A stretch of DNA of 59,164 nt from Streptosporangiales bacterium. Lineage in GTDB: Bacteria > Actinomycetota > Actinomycetes > Streptosporangiales > WHST01. A program made the position numbers and the translations under genes. The notes beneath the pieces were generated by a model. It had not been told where the DNA came from. It was given only the letters and a program-made list of their open reading frames with translations, and did not search any database. The first letter of the stretch is position 1, and each line of letters begins with the position of its first letter. Location of the stretch: the NCBI GenBank assembly GCA_009379955.1, contig WHST01000026.1:1-59164 (forward strand), written 5' to 3'. Below, piece after piece: positions 8,648 to 16,671 of the stretch.

Positions 8648-9475
8648 ATGACACACGTGCCGAATGTCGAACTGAACGACGGACGGTCGATGCCGCAGCT
8701 GGGGTTCGGGGTCTACAAGGTGCCGCCGGACGAGACGGCGGTGTCCGTGCGCACCGCGCTCGACGCGGGCTACCGCGGCATCGACACCGCTGCCCTGTAC
8801 CGCAACGAGGAGGGCGTCGGTCGCGCGATCGCCGAGTCAGGCGTGCCGCGCGAGGAGCTGTTCGTCACCACGAAGCTGTGGAACGACTGGCACGGCCACG
8901 ATTCCGCACTCGCGGCGTTCGACGAGAGCCTCGGCAAGCTCGGCCTCGACTACGTCGACCTGTACCTCATCCACTGGCCCGTCCCGTCGCGCGACCTGTA
9001 CGTCGAGACGTGGCGCGCGTTCGAACGCCTCCGCGACGAGGGACGCGCCAGGTCGATCGGCGTCTCCAACTTCACCGAGGAGCACCTCGGCCGGCTGGTC
9101 GCCGAGACCGGCACCGTCCCCGCCGTCAACCAGGTCGAGCTGCATCCCCTGCTCACCCAGGCTCCGCTGCGCGCGTACCACGCCGAGCACGGCATCGCGA
9201 CCGAGGCGTGGGCGCCGCTGGCCCGCGGCGGTGAGCTGCTCGCCGAACCGGCGCTCGTGGAACTGGCCGAGAAGCACGACCGGTCGCCGGCCCAGGTGGT
9301 GCTGCGCTGGCACCTGCAGCTCGGCAACATCGTGATCCCGAAATCCGTGACGCCCGAACGGATCCGGCAGAACATCGACGTCTTCGACTTCACGCTGTCC
9401 GACGACGACATGGCGCGGATCGACGGACTCCACACCGGCGTGCGCACCGGCGGCCACCCGGACGAGGTCGCGTAA
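8648..9475 (+). CDS. Aldo/keto reductase (2,5-diketo-D-gluconate reductase type)
   Basis: A 275-residue NADPH-dependent AKR of the AKR5 branch. The catalytic tetrad can be seen: GYRGIDTAALYRNEEG (Asp and Tyr), VTTKLWN (Lys) and LYLIHWPV (His). VIPKSVTPERIRQNIDVFDF is the C-terminal cofactor-binding signature. AAGGAGAG lies eight bases before the ATG. It starts 45 bases after the MFS gene on the same strand, so the two likely share an mRNA, and the reductase may act on the imported compound or its aldehyde (inference). Confidence 0.92.
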   Translation: MTHVPNVELNDGRSMPQLGFGVYKVPPDETAVSVRTALDAGYRGIDTAALYRNEEGVGRAIAESGVPREELFVTTKLWNDWHGHDSALAAFDESLGKLGLDYVDLYLIHWPVPSRDLYVETWRAFERLRDEGRARSIGVSNFTEEHLGRLVAETGTVPAVNQVELHPLLTQAPLRAYHAEHGIATEAWAPLARGGELLAEPALVELAEKHDRSPAQVVLRWHLQLGNIVIPKSVTPERIRQNIDVFDFTLSDDDMARIDGLHTGVRTGGHPDEVA

Positions 9476-9485
9476 ACGGGTCGGG

Positions 9486-10130
9486 TCAGCCGGCGCCGAA
9501 CAACTCGAGGCAGGGCCGCACGCCGGTGACCGTGACCGGTGGGCGGTCCGTCGACTCCCAGTCGTCGCGCGAGAGCCGTAGCCGCTGGGACACGACGACC
9601 TTGCCGTCGAGGACGTCCCTGGTGATCCCGTCCGGCCGGTAGCCGAACTTCCGCGAGACGCCGAGCGAGGCGAGGTTGTCGTCGAACGACATCGTCGTCG
9701 CCGATTGGCAACCGAGCTCGGCGAAGGCCAGGTGCAGGATCGCGGCGCGCATCTCCGTGCCGATCCCGCGGCCCTGGTGCTCGAGGCCCAGCCACGATCC
9801 GGTGATCACCTCACGCCGGATGGGGAACTCCTCCGCCCGCATGTCCTGGATGCCCACCGCTCGACCCTCGTGGAAGACCGCGAGCTCGAGAGCCCAGTCC
9901 CCCGGCGTCCACTCGCCCAGCCTGCCCCAGTGCTGCTGGATCACGTGCCGCGCCTGCGCCGCGGGCGGCTGGTCCGTCCACGGCGAGAGGAACGGCCGGG
10001 AGCCCGGCGGGTGGACGCCGCGCGCCGCGACCTCGGCCAGCTCGGCGAGCTCGTCCTCGGTGGGCAGCCGCATCTCCAGCCGCGCGGTCGTCACCCGCAG
10101 CCCCTTCATGGGCCAGTGGTCCATCATCAT
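9486..10130 (-). CDS. GNAT family N-acetyltransferase
   Basis: About 214 residues. WLGLEHQGRGIGTEMRAAILHLAF contains the acetyl-CoA pyrophosphate loop (Q-x-x-G-x-G/A), and FDDNLASLGVSRKFGY is the usual asparagine/serine segment after it, as in RimJ/RimL-like acetyltransferases. Three ATG codons in tandem (10130, 10127, 10124) can serve as start; the fold begins soon after at LRVTTARLEMRLPTEDEL. No strong ribosome site is seen. It converges on the aldo/keto reductase with only 10 bases between stops and no hairpin. The acceptor is unknown: either a protein N-terminus or a small amine. Confidence 0.85.
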   Translation of the reverse strand: MMMDHWPMKGLRVTTARLEMRLPTEDELAELAEVAARGVHPPGSRPFLSPWTDQPPAAQARHVIQQHWGRLGEWTPGDWALELAVFHEGRAVGIQDMRAEEFPIRREVITGSWLGLEHQGRGIGTEMRAAILHLAFAELGCQSATTMSFDDNLASLGVSRKFGYRPDGITRDVLDGKVVVSQRLRLSRDDWESTDRPPVTVTGVRPCLELFGAG

Positions 10131-10194
10131 GGCCGACAGTCTGCCGGAGATCGAGGCCGCGCACCGCGACCCAGTGTGGTGAAAGAGCAGGCGG

Positions 10195-11043
10195 TCAGCG
10201 GGCGAGGCGGCCGAGTAGTGCGGACGCCACCGCGATCGCGGCGACGGCGGCACCCAGCAGCACGGCGACGTCGAGCAGCAGGTGGTGCGGAGTGCCGACG
10301 AGCAGGCCGCGGAGCGCGTCGACCTCGTAGCTGAGCGGGTTGACGTGGCTCAGCACCTTCAGCCACGTCGGCATCACCTCGACCGGGTAGAGCGCGTTCG
10401 ACGCGAAGAACAGCGGCATGGTGATCGCCTGCCCGATGCCCATCAGCCGCTCACGGGTGAGCACGAGCCCCGCGATCGTGATCGACAGGCAGCAGAAGAA
10501 CGCCGCGCCGAGCACGACGATGCCGGCCGCCGCGAGCCAGTGCAGCGGGTTCGTGGTGAGGCCGACGCCGAGCAGCGCGGCGAGGACGAGCACGATCAGC
10601 ACCTGGGCGATGGCGCGTACGCCGGCCGCGAACGCCTTCGCCGTGACCAGCGCCGCGCGCGGTGTCGGCGTCACGAGGAGCTTGGCGAGCACGCCGGCGT
10701 CGCGCTCCCAGATCACCTGGATGCCGAAGAAGATCGAGATGAACAGCGCCGACTGCGCGAGGATGCCCGGCGCGAGGAAGTCGAGGTACGGCGTGTCGCC
10801 GGTCGGGATGGCCTTGATGCGGGTGAACGTCGTGCCGAAGATGAGCAGCCACAGCGCCGGCTGGATCGTCCGGGTGAGCAGCTCGGTACGGTCGTGCCGC
10901 AGCTTCTGCAGCTCGACCAGGCACAGGGCGCCGATCCTGCGCGGCAGGACCAGCAGGTACGTCCCCGCGCCGTCGGGCAACGGTTCTGCGGTCAGGGGGT
11001 CAGCGGAGTCGACCCGCGGTGCGTCGGGTCCTGCGGACGTCAC
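10195..11043 (-). CDS. ABC-2 type transporter permease (DrrB-like)
   Basis: About 282 residues with six predicted membrane segments: QPALWLLIFGTTF, FLAPGILAQSALFISIFFG, then three central hydrophobic stretches and a last one at DVAVLLGAAVAAIAVASALL. NPLSYEVDALRG before the last span is a family mark of daunorubicin-resistance type exporters. Two GTG starts are possible, 11055 and 11043. I prefer 11043 because GGGAGG lies 11 bases before it but directly abuts the first. It overlaps the end of the ATPase gene by about 44 bases, a sign of tight coupling. Together they form an exporter for a hydrophobic compound. Confidence 0.88.
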   Translation of the reverse strand: MTSAGPDAPRVDSADPLTAEPLPDGAGTYLLVLPRRIGALCLVELQKLRHDRTELLTRTIQPALWLLIFGTTFTRIKAIPTGDTPYLDFLAPGILAQSALFISIFFGIQVIWERDAGVLAKLLVTPTPRAALVTAKAFAAGVRAIAQVLIVLVLAALLGVGLTTNPLHWLAAAGIVVLGAAFFCCLSITIAGLVLTRERLMGIGQAITMPLFFASNALYPVEVMPTWLKVLSHVNPLSYEVDALRGLLVGTPHHLLLDVAVLLGAAVAAIAVASALLGRLAR

Positions 11044-11836
11044 GGAAGGTGTCACCTCCCTCGTGCGCCGCGCCGAGGCTGTCGCCCGTGTGGTGCCGGA
11101 AGACGTCCTCGAGCGCCGCGTCGGGGCCGAGCGCGGCCCTCAGGTCGGTCGGCGTGCCGCGGGCGCGGATGGCGCCGCGGTGCATGAGCGCGACGCGGTC
11201 GCACATCTGGTCGGCCTCGTCCATGTAGTGCGTGGTCATCAGCACCGTCATGCCGGTGCGCTCACGGAGCTCGGCCACGCGCTCCCACACCTCGCCGCGG
11301 GCGATGGGGTCGAGGCCGATCGTCGGTTCGTCGAGGATGAGCAGCCGGGGACGGTTGACGAGCGCCTGTGCCAGCTCCAGGCGCCTGACCATGCCGCCCG
11401 AGTACGTCTTCACCAGTCGGTCGGCCACCTCGGTGAGCCCCATGGCGGCGATCGCGTCGCCGGCGCGCTCGGTGCGGGTCGCGCGCGGCACGTCGAACAG
11501 CCGCGCGAAGAGCATGACGTTCTCGCGTCCGGTGAGCGCGGCGTCGGCCGAGAGCTGCTGCGGCAGGTAGCCGATCGTGCGGCGCACGGCCATCGTGTTC
11601 CTGCGGACGTCGCGCCCGAACACGGTCACGCTGCCGAGCCGCACCGGCAGCAGGGTCGTCAGCACGCGGATCGTGGTCGTCTTGCCCGCCCCGTTGGGGC
11701 CCAGCAGGCCGAACGCCTCCCCGGCCGCGACGTCGAGATCGACCGCGTCGACCGCCGTGTGCTCACCGAAGCGGTACGTGAGCCCGCGGACGTGCACGGC
11801 GGCTCCCGCCGGCGCGTGTCCGTTCTCCGTTCCCAT
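11000..11836 (-). CDS. ABC transporter ATP-binding protein (DrrA-like)
   Basis: A 278-residue ATPase with all motifs: Walker A GPNGAGKTTT, Q-loop LPQQLS, signature YSGGMVRRLELAQAL (the SGGM of DrrA-type proteins), Walker B LLILDEPTIGLD, and H-loop MTTHYMDEA. The C-terminal LEDVFRHHTGDSL resembles the DrrA regulatory tail. The start is ATG 11836 (MGTENGH), right behind a -10 like box TATTGT with a seven-base gap, so the mRNA may be leaderless. Second gene of a marR / ATPase / permease set reading left. Confidence 0.93.
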   Translation of the reverse strand: MGTENGHAPAGAAVHVRGLTYRFGEHTAVDAVDLDVAAGEAFGLLGPNGAGKTTTIRVLTTLLPVRLGSVTVFGRDVRRNTMAVRRTIGYLPQQLSADAALTGRENVMLFARLFDVPRATRTERAGDAIAAMGLTEVADRLVKTYSGGMVRRLELAQALVNRPRLLILDEPTIGLDPIARGEVWERVAELRERTGMTVLMTTHYMDEADQMCDRVALMHRGAIRARGTPTDLRAALGPDAALEDVFRHHTGDSLGAAHEGGDTFRDVRRTRRTAGRLR

Positions 11837-11843
11837 GCCGTCC

Positions 11844-11865
11844 ACAATAGCCTCTGTACCAGAGG
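11844..11865 (-). promoter_or_regulatory. Promoter and palindromic operator of the ABC exporter
   Basis: On the minus strand TATTGT (11849-11844) is a plausible -10, seven bases before ATG 11836. Immediately upstream is a perfect hairpin palindrome CCTCTG-TAC-CAGAGG (11851-11865), inside the spacer where a repressor would block RNA polymerase. The MarR protein encoded just upstream is the natural candidate. Confidence 0.55.
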
Positions 11866-11882
11866 TATCGCGAACGCGGCCC

Positions 11883-12428
11883 TCACCGCAGCCGTGTGTG
11901 CACGTCGCGCAGCAGGTCGCCGAGCAGCCCGGCGAGCCGGGCCCGCTCGTCGGCGCCGAGCCCGTCGAGGAGCTCCGCCTCGCGCCCGAGCACCGCGTCG
12001 ACCGTGGTCTCAACGACGTCGTGCCCCTTCTCCGTCAGCTCGACCAGCACCTCACGGCGGCCCGGCCCTGGCCCCCGCGCCACGAGGCCGGCGCGCTCGG
12101 CCCGTGCCACGCGCTGCGAGATCGCCCCTGGCGTGATCAGCGAGCGCGCGGCGAGCTCGCGCGTGCTGAGCGCGTACGGCGGCCCGCCGCGGCGCAGCAC
12201 GCTCAGCAGGTCGAGCGTGGCACCGTCGACGCGGGCCTCGGCGAGCACCCGGCGCCGGTCGTCGGCGAGCAGCTTCGCCAGCCGGAAGATCGGCGTGACG
12301 ACGCCGATGGACGACACCGGCGTCCCCGGCCGCTCCCGCTCCCACGCCGCCGCGATCGCCTCCACCGGGTAAGCGGACGGCTCGTCGAGCGGGTACGCCG
12401 CGGACGTCGGGTCGTCCGACTTGCCCAT
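11883..12428 (-). CDS. MarR family transcriptional regulator
   Basis: A 181-residue protein with a central winged helix: LDLLSVLRRGGPPYALSTRELAARSLITPGAISQRVARAERAGLVARGPGPGRREVLVELTEKG covers recognition helix and wing. Long helices on both sides should form the dimer. ATG 12428 has GGAGG seven bases upstream. It lies in front of the DrrAB-like exporter and very likely represses it and itself. Palindromes rich in TTTAG/CTAAA lie directly upstream of its start. The reading frame happens to stay open far upstream through unrelated DNA, but nothing before 12428 is conserved. Confidence 0.9.
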   Translation of the reverse strand: MGKSDDPTSAAYPLDEPSAYPVEAIAAAWERERPGTPVSSIGVVTPIFRLAKLLADDRRRVLAEARVDGATLDLLSVLRRGGPPYALSTRELAARSLITPGAISQRVARAERAGLVARGPGPGRREVLVELTEKGHDVVETTVDAVLGREAELLDGLGADERARLAGLLGDLLRDVHTRLR

Positions 12429-12446
12429 GTCGGATCCTCCGGTTAG

Positions 12447-12463
12447 TTTAGAGCTAAATTTAG
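12447..12463. promoter_or_regulatory. Candidate MarR operators between marR and the SDR remnant
   Basis: TTTAG-AG-CTAAA (12447-12458) overlaps the perfect palindrome CTAAATTTAG (12454-12463). This AT-rich pair is striking in such GC-rich DNA and sits between divergent start codons, as expected for an autoregulating MarR protein. Confidence 0.6.
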
Positions 12464-12492
12464 ACCTGAACGAACTGAGGAGAAGGTATCTG

Positions 12493-12757
12493 ATGACCCG
12501 CACCGTCCTGGTCACCGGTGGTGGCACCGGCATCGGCCGCGCCGTCGCGGAACGCTTCGCCGCCGCCGGCGACACGGTCGTCGTGACCGGCCGCCGCCGC
12601 GAGCCGCTCGAGCGTACGGCGAAGGAGCTCGGTGACCGCGTCTCGGCTCTCGTGTGCGACAGCACCGACGCCGACTCGCTCACCGCGGCACTTCCCGAGC
12701 TGCCGGCACGGATCGACGTGCTCGTGAACAACGCCGGCGGCAACACCGACCTCGACA
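12493..12757 (+). pseudogene. Short-chain dehydrogenase/reductase, 5' fragment
   Basis: Only the first ~88 residues survive: MTRTVLVTGGGTGIGRAVAERF is the NAD(P)-binding TGxxxGxG motif and IDVLVNNAGGNTDLD the NNAG motif. The catalytic Ser-Tyr-Lys part is missing. Right after NTDLD the DNA changes to antisense permease sequence, and the frame ends at 12768. The breakpoint lies about 12755-12760. Before the deletion the gene stood divergent to marR, which may have controlled it. Confidence 0.88.
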
Positions 12758-12893
12758 CGGTCGGGTAGAGCACCACCAGCGCGTACAGCGCGAGCGCAGG
12801 GAGGACGAATAGGTACGGCACCCGCCCCGGCTCGCGGAGCGGACCCCGGGCCGTCCGGCCGACGCCGGCGGTGAGCGGGACCGTCGACGTCAC
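12758..12893 (-). pseudogene. Sugar ABC transporter permease, 5' fragment
   Basis: Starts at GTG 12893, overlapping the stop of the binding-protein gene as GTGA. It encodes about 45 residues (VTSTVPLTAGVG..., then VPYLFVLPALALYALVVLYPTV), which is the cytoplasmic lead and first membrane span of a MalF-type permease. It is cut where SDR sequence begins; the remaining five spans and any second permease are gone. The importer is therefore broken unless another permease pair serves its binding protein. Confidence 0.88.
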
Positions 12894-14215
12894 GGAGTTC
12901 CCTTGTCGTACTCCGCGTCGAGCTGGGTCAGCAGCTGCCTGGTGGTGAGCTTCTTGTCGTAGAGGTCCTGCCCGGACTGCAGGAGGGTCTGCTGGGTGCT
13001 CCCGTTCGGCCACAGGTAGTTGGCGAACGGCGCCGTCCTGCGCTTCTCGAGCAGCGGCATGATCGGGTCGAGCGTGGTGCTCTCGAGCTTCGCGCCGACG
13101 TCGAGGCCCGGCAGCACGCCGTTGGTGTTCGCGTACTTCGCGACGTTGTCCTTCCGCGCGAGGAACCTGAGGAACGCCTTCGCGTTGTCGGCGTTCTTCG
13201 ACGCGGCGTTGACGGCGAGGAACTCGGGCGCGATGGGGACGAAGGTCTCGTCCGCGTCGTCGGTCGCCGGCAGCGCGAACACGCCGATGTCGTCGGCGCC
13301 GCCCTCGGCGTACCCGTGCAGCTGCGGCAGCCCTGCCGAGACCATCAGGATCATCGCGGACTCGCCGGTGGCGACGGACTGCATGCCCTGCTCGGGCGGC
13401 ACGCCGAGCGCGCCCTCGCTGAAGTACCCGGCGTCACGCAGCTCGAGGAACTTCGCGAACACCTCGCGCCAGCCCTCGTCGTCGACGAGGTTCGTCTTGC
13501 CGGCCTTCAGCTGCTCGTCGATGTCGGGGTTGTCGGCGTAGACCAGCGTGGCAGCGAGCGCGTACATCCAGAACTGGAGGTAGACACCACCCTGCAGCGG
13601 TGCGGCGATCGGCGTCATGCCCGCCTTGCGCAGCCGGTGGTTCGCCGCGAGGAACTCGGGCCAGGTGGTCGGCACGTCCACCTTCGCCTTGGCGAAGGCC
13701 TTCTTGTTGTACGCCATCACGATCGCGTTGCGGCTGACCGGGAAGGCCATGGTCTTGCCGTTCACGTCGGCGAGCGGACGGGCGTCGGACGGCAACGACT
13801 TGGTCCACGGCTCGGCCGAGACGTCGGCGAGCTCGCCGTCGGTGCCCAGAGTTCCGACCGCGACGGGGCTGGAGTAGCCGGGCGACACCCTGATGACGTC
13901 CGCCGCGGTCCCGGACGTGAGCTGGACGCGCAGCTGCCGGTTGAGCTCGTCCGTCGCCGCGGCCGAGGCGTCGACGGTGACGCCGGACGACTTCTCGTAC
14001 GCCGCGAAGAAGCTCTTCAGGCCGGCGTTGACCTCGGTGTTGACGTAGGCGGTGAGCTTGCCCTCCGGCTGCTCCTCGCCGCCGGTGTTGACGAAGCCGC
14101 AGCCGCTCAGCACCGACGCGCACGCGACGAGGCCGGCGACCGCGCCGCGGGTGCGCGCACCCCGTCTCGTGCGGGCGGTCGGGCGTGGGCCGGTGGATCC
14201 GATGCGCGTGGTCAT
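12890..14215 (-). CDS. Sugar ABC transporter substrate-binding lipoprotein
   Basis: A 441-residue extracellular binding protein. The signal peptide ends in the lipobox LSGC (lipid-anchored Cys39). The mature part has the family-1 features ADVIRVSPGY, the hinge segment VSRNAIVMAYNKKAF and FLRFLARKDNVAKYANTNGVLPGL. The ATG at 14215 overlaps the stop of the FAD gene (ATGA). Its own stop overlaps a permease start (GTGA). It belongs to an iclR / FAD oxidoreductase / binding-protein / permease operon. With the permease truncated it may be non-functional or use permeases encoded elsewhere. Ligand is unknown. Confidence 0.92.
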   Translation of the reverse strand: MTTRIGSTGPRPTARTRRGARTRGAVAGLVACASVLSGCGFVNTGGEEQPEGKLTAYVNTEVNAGLKSFFAAYEKSSGVTVDASAAATDELNRQLRVQLTSGTAADVIRVSPGYSSPVAVGTLGTDGELADVSAEPWTKSLPSDARPLADVNGKTMAFPVSRNAIVMAYNKKAFAKAKVDVPTTWPEFLAANHRLRKAGMTPIAAPLQGGVYLQFWMYALAATLVYADNPDIDEQLKAGKTNLVDDEGWREVFAKFLELRDAGYFSEGALGVPPEQGMQSVATGESAMILMVSAGLPQLHGYAEGGADDIGVFALPATDDADETFVPIAPEFLAVNAASKNADNAKAFLRFLARKDNVAKYANTNGVLPGLDVGAKLESTTLDPIMPLLEKRRTAPFANYLWPNGSTQQTLLQSGQDLYDKKLTTRQLLTQLDAEYDKGTP

Positions 14216-15576
14216 GGGGCACTCCTGGGCAGGGCCGGTGCGACGGGGGACGGTGTCAGTCGGGTCGCCTGGGACGGTTCTGGTGGACCTGTCGGGGAGT
14301 GCGGCGTGCCGGGGGCACCCGGCACGATCGCGCCCGAGTCGAGGAGTGCGCCGCGCACTTCCGCGATCGACACGTCCTGCATCGGCTCACCGGCTCGCGC
14401 GGAGAGCGCGGCGAGCGCCCCGGCCGCCTGGCCGGTGGCCATCGACGAGGCCTGCACGCGGTACGCGGAGTTGGCGGCCTGGTCGCCGCTGACGGCGCGG
14501 CCGGCGACCGCGAGGTACCCGCTCTCGCGGGGGATCAACGCGCCGCGCGGGATGGTGGGGAACGTGCCGTGCGGCAGCGGCCGGATGTCGATGCCGTCGC
14601 CCTCGGGCCGGTGGACGTCGACGGGGTAGAAGCTGTAGCAGAGCGCCTCGTCCCAGAGCCGCCCCGACACGTAGTCGTCCTCGGTGATCCGGTCGAGGCC
14701 GTCGATGGTGTACGTCTCCCGCACACCGGTCTCGACGGCCCAGCCGTCGATGCGCAGGTCGTGCAGCCCCGGCTGGGCCTTGAGGAACGCGTAGACGCGC
14801 ATCATGGTGCGGCGGCCGGCGAGCTCGGTCGCCGTCCTGGCGGCACTCGTGCCGCCGCCGACCCCGGTCACGTGGATCGCGTTCTCACCGCGGCTGCGCA
14901 GGAACTTCTCGATCGGATGCGACGCCATGTCCTCGGCGCGGAGCGTGCCCCCTGTGATCGCCTGCTCGCGTGCGCGTTCGAGGGCGGGGAGGTCGAGGGC
15001 GTCGAGGTCGTAACCGCCGAGCCGGATCATGATGGTGCCCGGCTGGCGTTCGGCGTTGCTGAGCCGGCGGCATCCGGCCAGCGCGACGACGTCGGCGTCA
15101 CCGGTGCAGTCGAGGATGCGCGCCGCGCGGGTGCGGACGAGCCCCTCCTTGGTGCACAGCGTCACGTCCCAGTGGTTCCCCTGCCAGGCCACCGCGCCGA
15201 CCATCGTGTGCAGCAGCAGGTGCACGCCGGCGGAGGTGACGGTCTCGTCGACCACCGCGGCGTACACCGCGGGGTTCACCGGCACCTGGAGCTTGAAGTG
15301 CGGGAGGTCCCAGCGGGAGAAGTCGGGGAGCTCCGTGCCGGCGAGCTCGACCGAGCGACGCACCATGTACCAGCCGATGCCCGCGATGACCTGGCGTCCC
15401 CACGCGTGGAAGAGGCCGGGCAGGGCGACGCCCGCCACGGTCGTGGTGCCGCCGAGCGCGCCGTTCTTCTCGACCAGCAGTGTGCGCGCGCCGAGCCGCG
15501 CGGCCTGCACGGCGGCCGGCGCCCCCGCCGGCCCGCCGCCGACGACGAGGACGTCGTACTCGTCGCCCAGGGCCAT
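14212..15576 (-). CDS. FAD-dependent oxidoreductase (FAD_oxidored family)
   Basis: A 454-residue flavoprotein. YDVLVVGGGPAGAPAAVQAARLGARTLLVEKNG is the Rossmann FAD-binding start, GGTTTVAGVALPGLFHAW follows as in the FAD_oxidored family often found in glycan and sugar-acid loci, and ILDCTGDADVVALAG is the second FAD contact. YLAVAGRAVSGDQAANSAYRVQASSMATGQAAGALAAL closes the fold. The start codon overlaps the iclR stop by one base (TGATG), and the stop overlaps the binding-protein start (ATGA). It likely oxidises a sugar, sugar acid or polyol taken up by the linked transporter (inference). Confidence 0.88.
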   Translation of the reverse strand: MALGDEYDVLVVGGGPAGAPAAVQAARLGARTLLVEKNGALGGTTTVAGVALPGLFHAWGRQVIAGIGWYMVRRSVELAGTELPDFSRWDLPHFKLQVPVNPAVYAAVVDETVTSAGVHLLLHTMVGAVAWQGNHWDVTLCTKEGLVRTRAARILDCTGDADVVALAGCRRLSNAERQPGTIMIRLGGYDLDALDLPALERAREQAITGGTLRAEDMASHPIEKFLRSRGENAIHVTGVGGGTSAARTATELAGRRTMMRVYAFLKAQPGLHDLRIDGWAVETGVRETYTIDGLDRITEDDYVSGRLWDEALCYSFYPVDVHRPEGDGIDIRPLPHGTFPTIPRGALIPRESGYLAVAGRAVSGDQAANSAYRVQASSMATGQAAGALAALSARAGEPMQDVSIAEVRGALLDSGAIVPGAPGTPHSPTGPPEPSQATRLTPSPVAPALPRSAP

Positions 15577-16394
15577 CAGGCACGCCCCAGCAGGACGGAC
15601 AGCTCGGCCGCCGCGTCGACGACGGCCACCCGCAACGACTCGTCGAGCGTGCGAGACCGGCGCGCCGCCGGATAGCCGACGCAGAGCGCGGCGACCGTCT
15701 GGTCGGTGTGGTCGTTGACAGGTGCGGCGACCCCGCACACCCCGGCGGCCTCCTCCTCGAGGTTGGTCGCGAACCCCTGCCGCCGCACGGTGTCGACGAG
15801 CATCCTGAGGCTGTCGGCACCGGGACCCGACGCGACGGCGTCGCGCCATGGCGCGGTGTCGAGCATGCGCTCGCGCCGGGCGTCGGTGAGCCCGGCGAAG
15901 AGCACCTTGCCCGCCGCCGTGCGGAACAGCGGAGCGGCCGACTTGTCGGTGAACTGGGTGGTCGTCGGGTTGATGTTGAGCAGCTGCGGGCTGACCAGCA
16001 CCGCGATGTCGACCCGCTGGGTGTCCTTGAGGACGGCCAGATGCACGGTCTCCCTGGTCTGCTCCCACAGGTCCTTCAGCACCGGCGCGGCGACCGCCGA
16101 GAGGTCGCTCTGCGCCAGGTAGGCGCGGTTGAGGTCGAAGAAGCGGGAGCCGAGCAGGTAGTGCCTGGTGCCCTCGTCCTGGCGGATCAGCCCGTGGGCA
16201 ACGAGCGACGCCAGCAGCGTGCGCCCGGTGGAGGCGTGTAGCCCGACCGCGGTGGTGAGCGCCTTGAGCGACGTGCCCGCGGCCCCGGCGCGCGCGGTGA
16301 CGTCGAGCAGGGCCATGGTGCGGTCGATCGCCTGGATCGGCGTCCTGCGCCACGGTCCGTCCGTGCCGCCCTCGACCGCCTGGTCGTTCGACAT
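15576..16394 (-). CDS. IclR family transcriptional regulator
   Basis: A 272-residue IclR protein. The N-terminal winged helix is IQAIDRTMALLDVTARAG...SLKALTTAVGLHASTGRTLLASLVAHGLIRQDEGTRHYLLGSRFFDL. The C-terminal effector domain includes VHLAVLKDTQRVDIAVL and FATNLEEEAAGVCGVAAPV. ATG 16394 is chosen for AAGGAG eight bases upstream. First gene of the coupled operon below it, so it probably senses the substrate of that pathway and controls its own transcription from the palindrome at its start. Confidence 0.92.
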   Translation of the reverse strand: MSNDQAVEGGTDGPWRRTPIQAIDRTMALLDVTARAGAAGTSLKALTTAVGLHASTGRTLLASLVAHGLIRQDEGTRHYLLGSRFFDLNRAYLAQSDLSAVAAPVLKDLWEQTRETVHLAVLKDTQRVDIAVLVSPQLLNINPTTTQFTDKSAAPLFRTAAGKVLFAGLTDARRERMLDTAPWRDAVASGPGADSLRMLVDTVRRQGFATNLEEEAAGVCGVAAPVNDHTDQTVAALCVGYPAARRSRTLDESLRVAVVDAAAELSVLLGRA

Positions 16395-16416
16395 TATCGA
16401 AGCTCCTTCGACATTC
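16387..16416. promoter_or_regulatory. Candidate IclR operator over the iclR start
   Basis: TTCGACATTATCGAA is palindromic at its ends (TTCGA/TCGAA) and includes the start codon. TTCGACATT is repeated 21 bases further upstream. The position suits autorepression. Confidence 0.45.
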
Positions 16417-16487
16417 TGCCGTGACGGTACGACGTGGCGCACGAGGCTGTCAACGGACGGTCCAGGGAGCAGTCGTGCCGGACAGAA

Positions 16488-16535
16488 CGCCCCGGTGCTC
16501 GTCGCGCTCTACGCCCCGGTGCTCGTCCCGCTCTA
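16488..16535. repeat. Tandem duplication of 24 bp
   Basis: Two adjacent copies of CGCCCCGGTGCTCGTC-G/C-CGCTCTA differ at one base. It lies in the 277-bp gap between iclR and the HIT-like gene. The rest of that gap holds only the operator above and a TACACT -10 at 16631-16636 for the HIT-like gene. Confidence 0.7.
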
Positions 16536-16671
16536 CGGCCCGCCGTCGTCGGGCAAGACGGCACTGTCGGGAGCCTCGAACGAGGGACGTGAACTGCGGT
16601 CGCGCGCACCAGGATCGCCCACCCGGCCCGTACACTCACCTGAGTCACCGACCGAGACAGCTGAGGTTCGC

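Noticed and set aside
7121-8656. A 511-codon minus-strand frame over the MFS gene
   Set aside because: Antisense shadow; the plus strand has the membrane spans and MFS motifs.
11883-13013. A 376-codon frame joining permease start, antisense SDR and MarR
   Set aside because: The open frame is accidental across a deletion junction; MarR has its own start with a good ribosome site at 12428.
16488-16535. Regulatory tandem repeat or minisatellite
   Set aside because: Only one duplication of 24 bp, without palindromic character or link to a promoter; a simple local duplication is enough.
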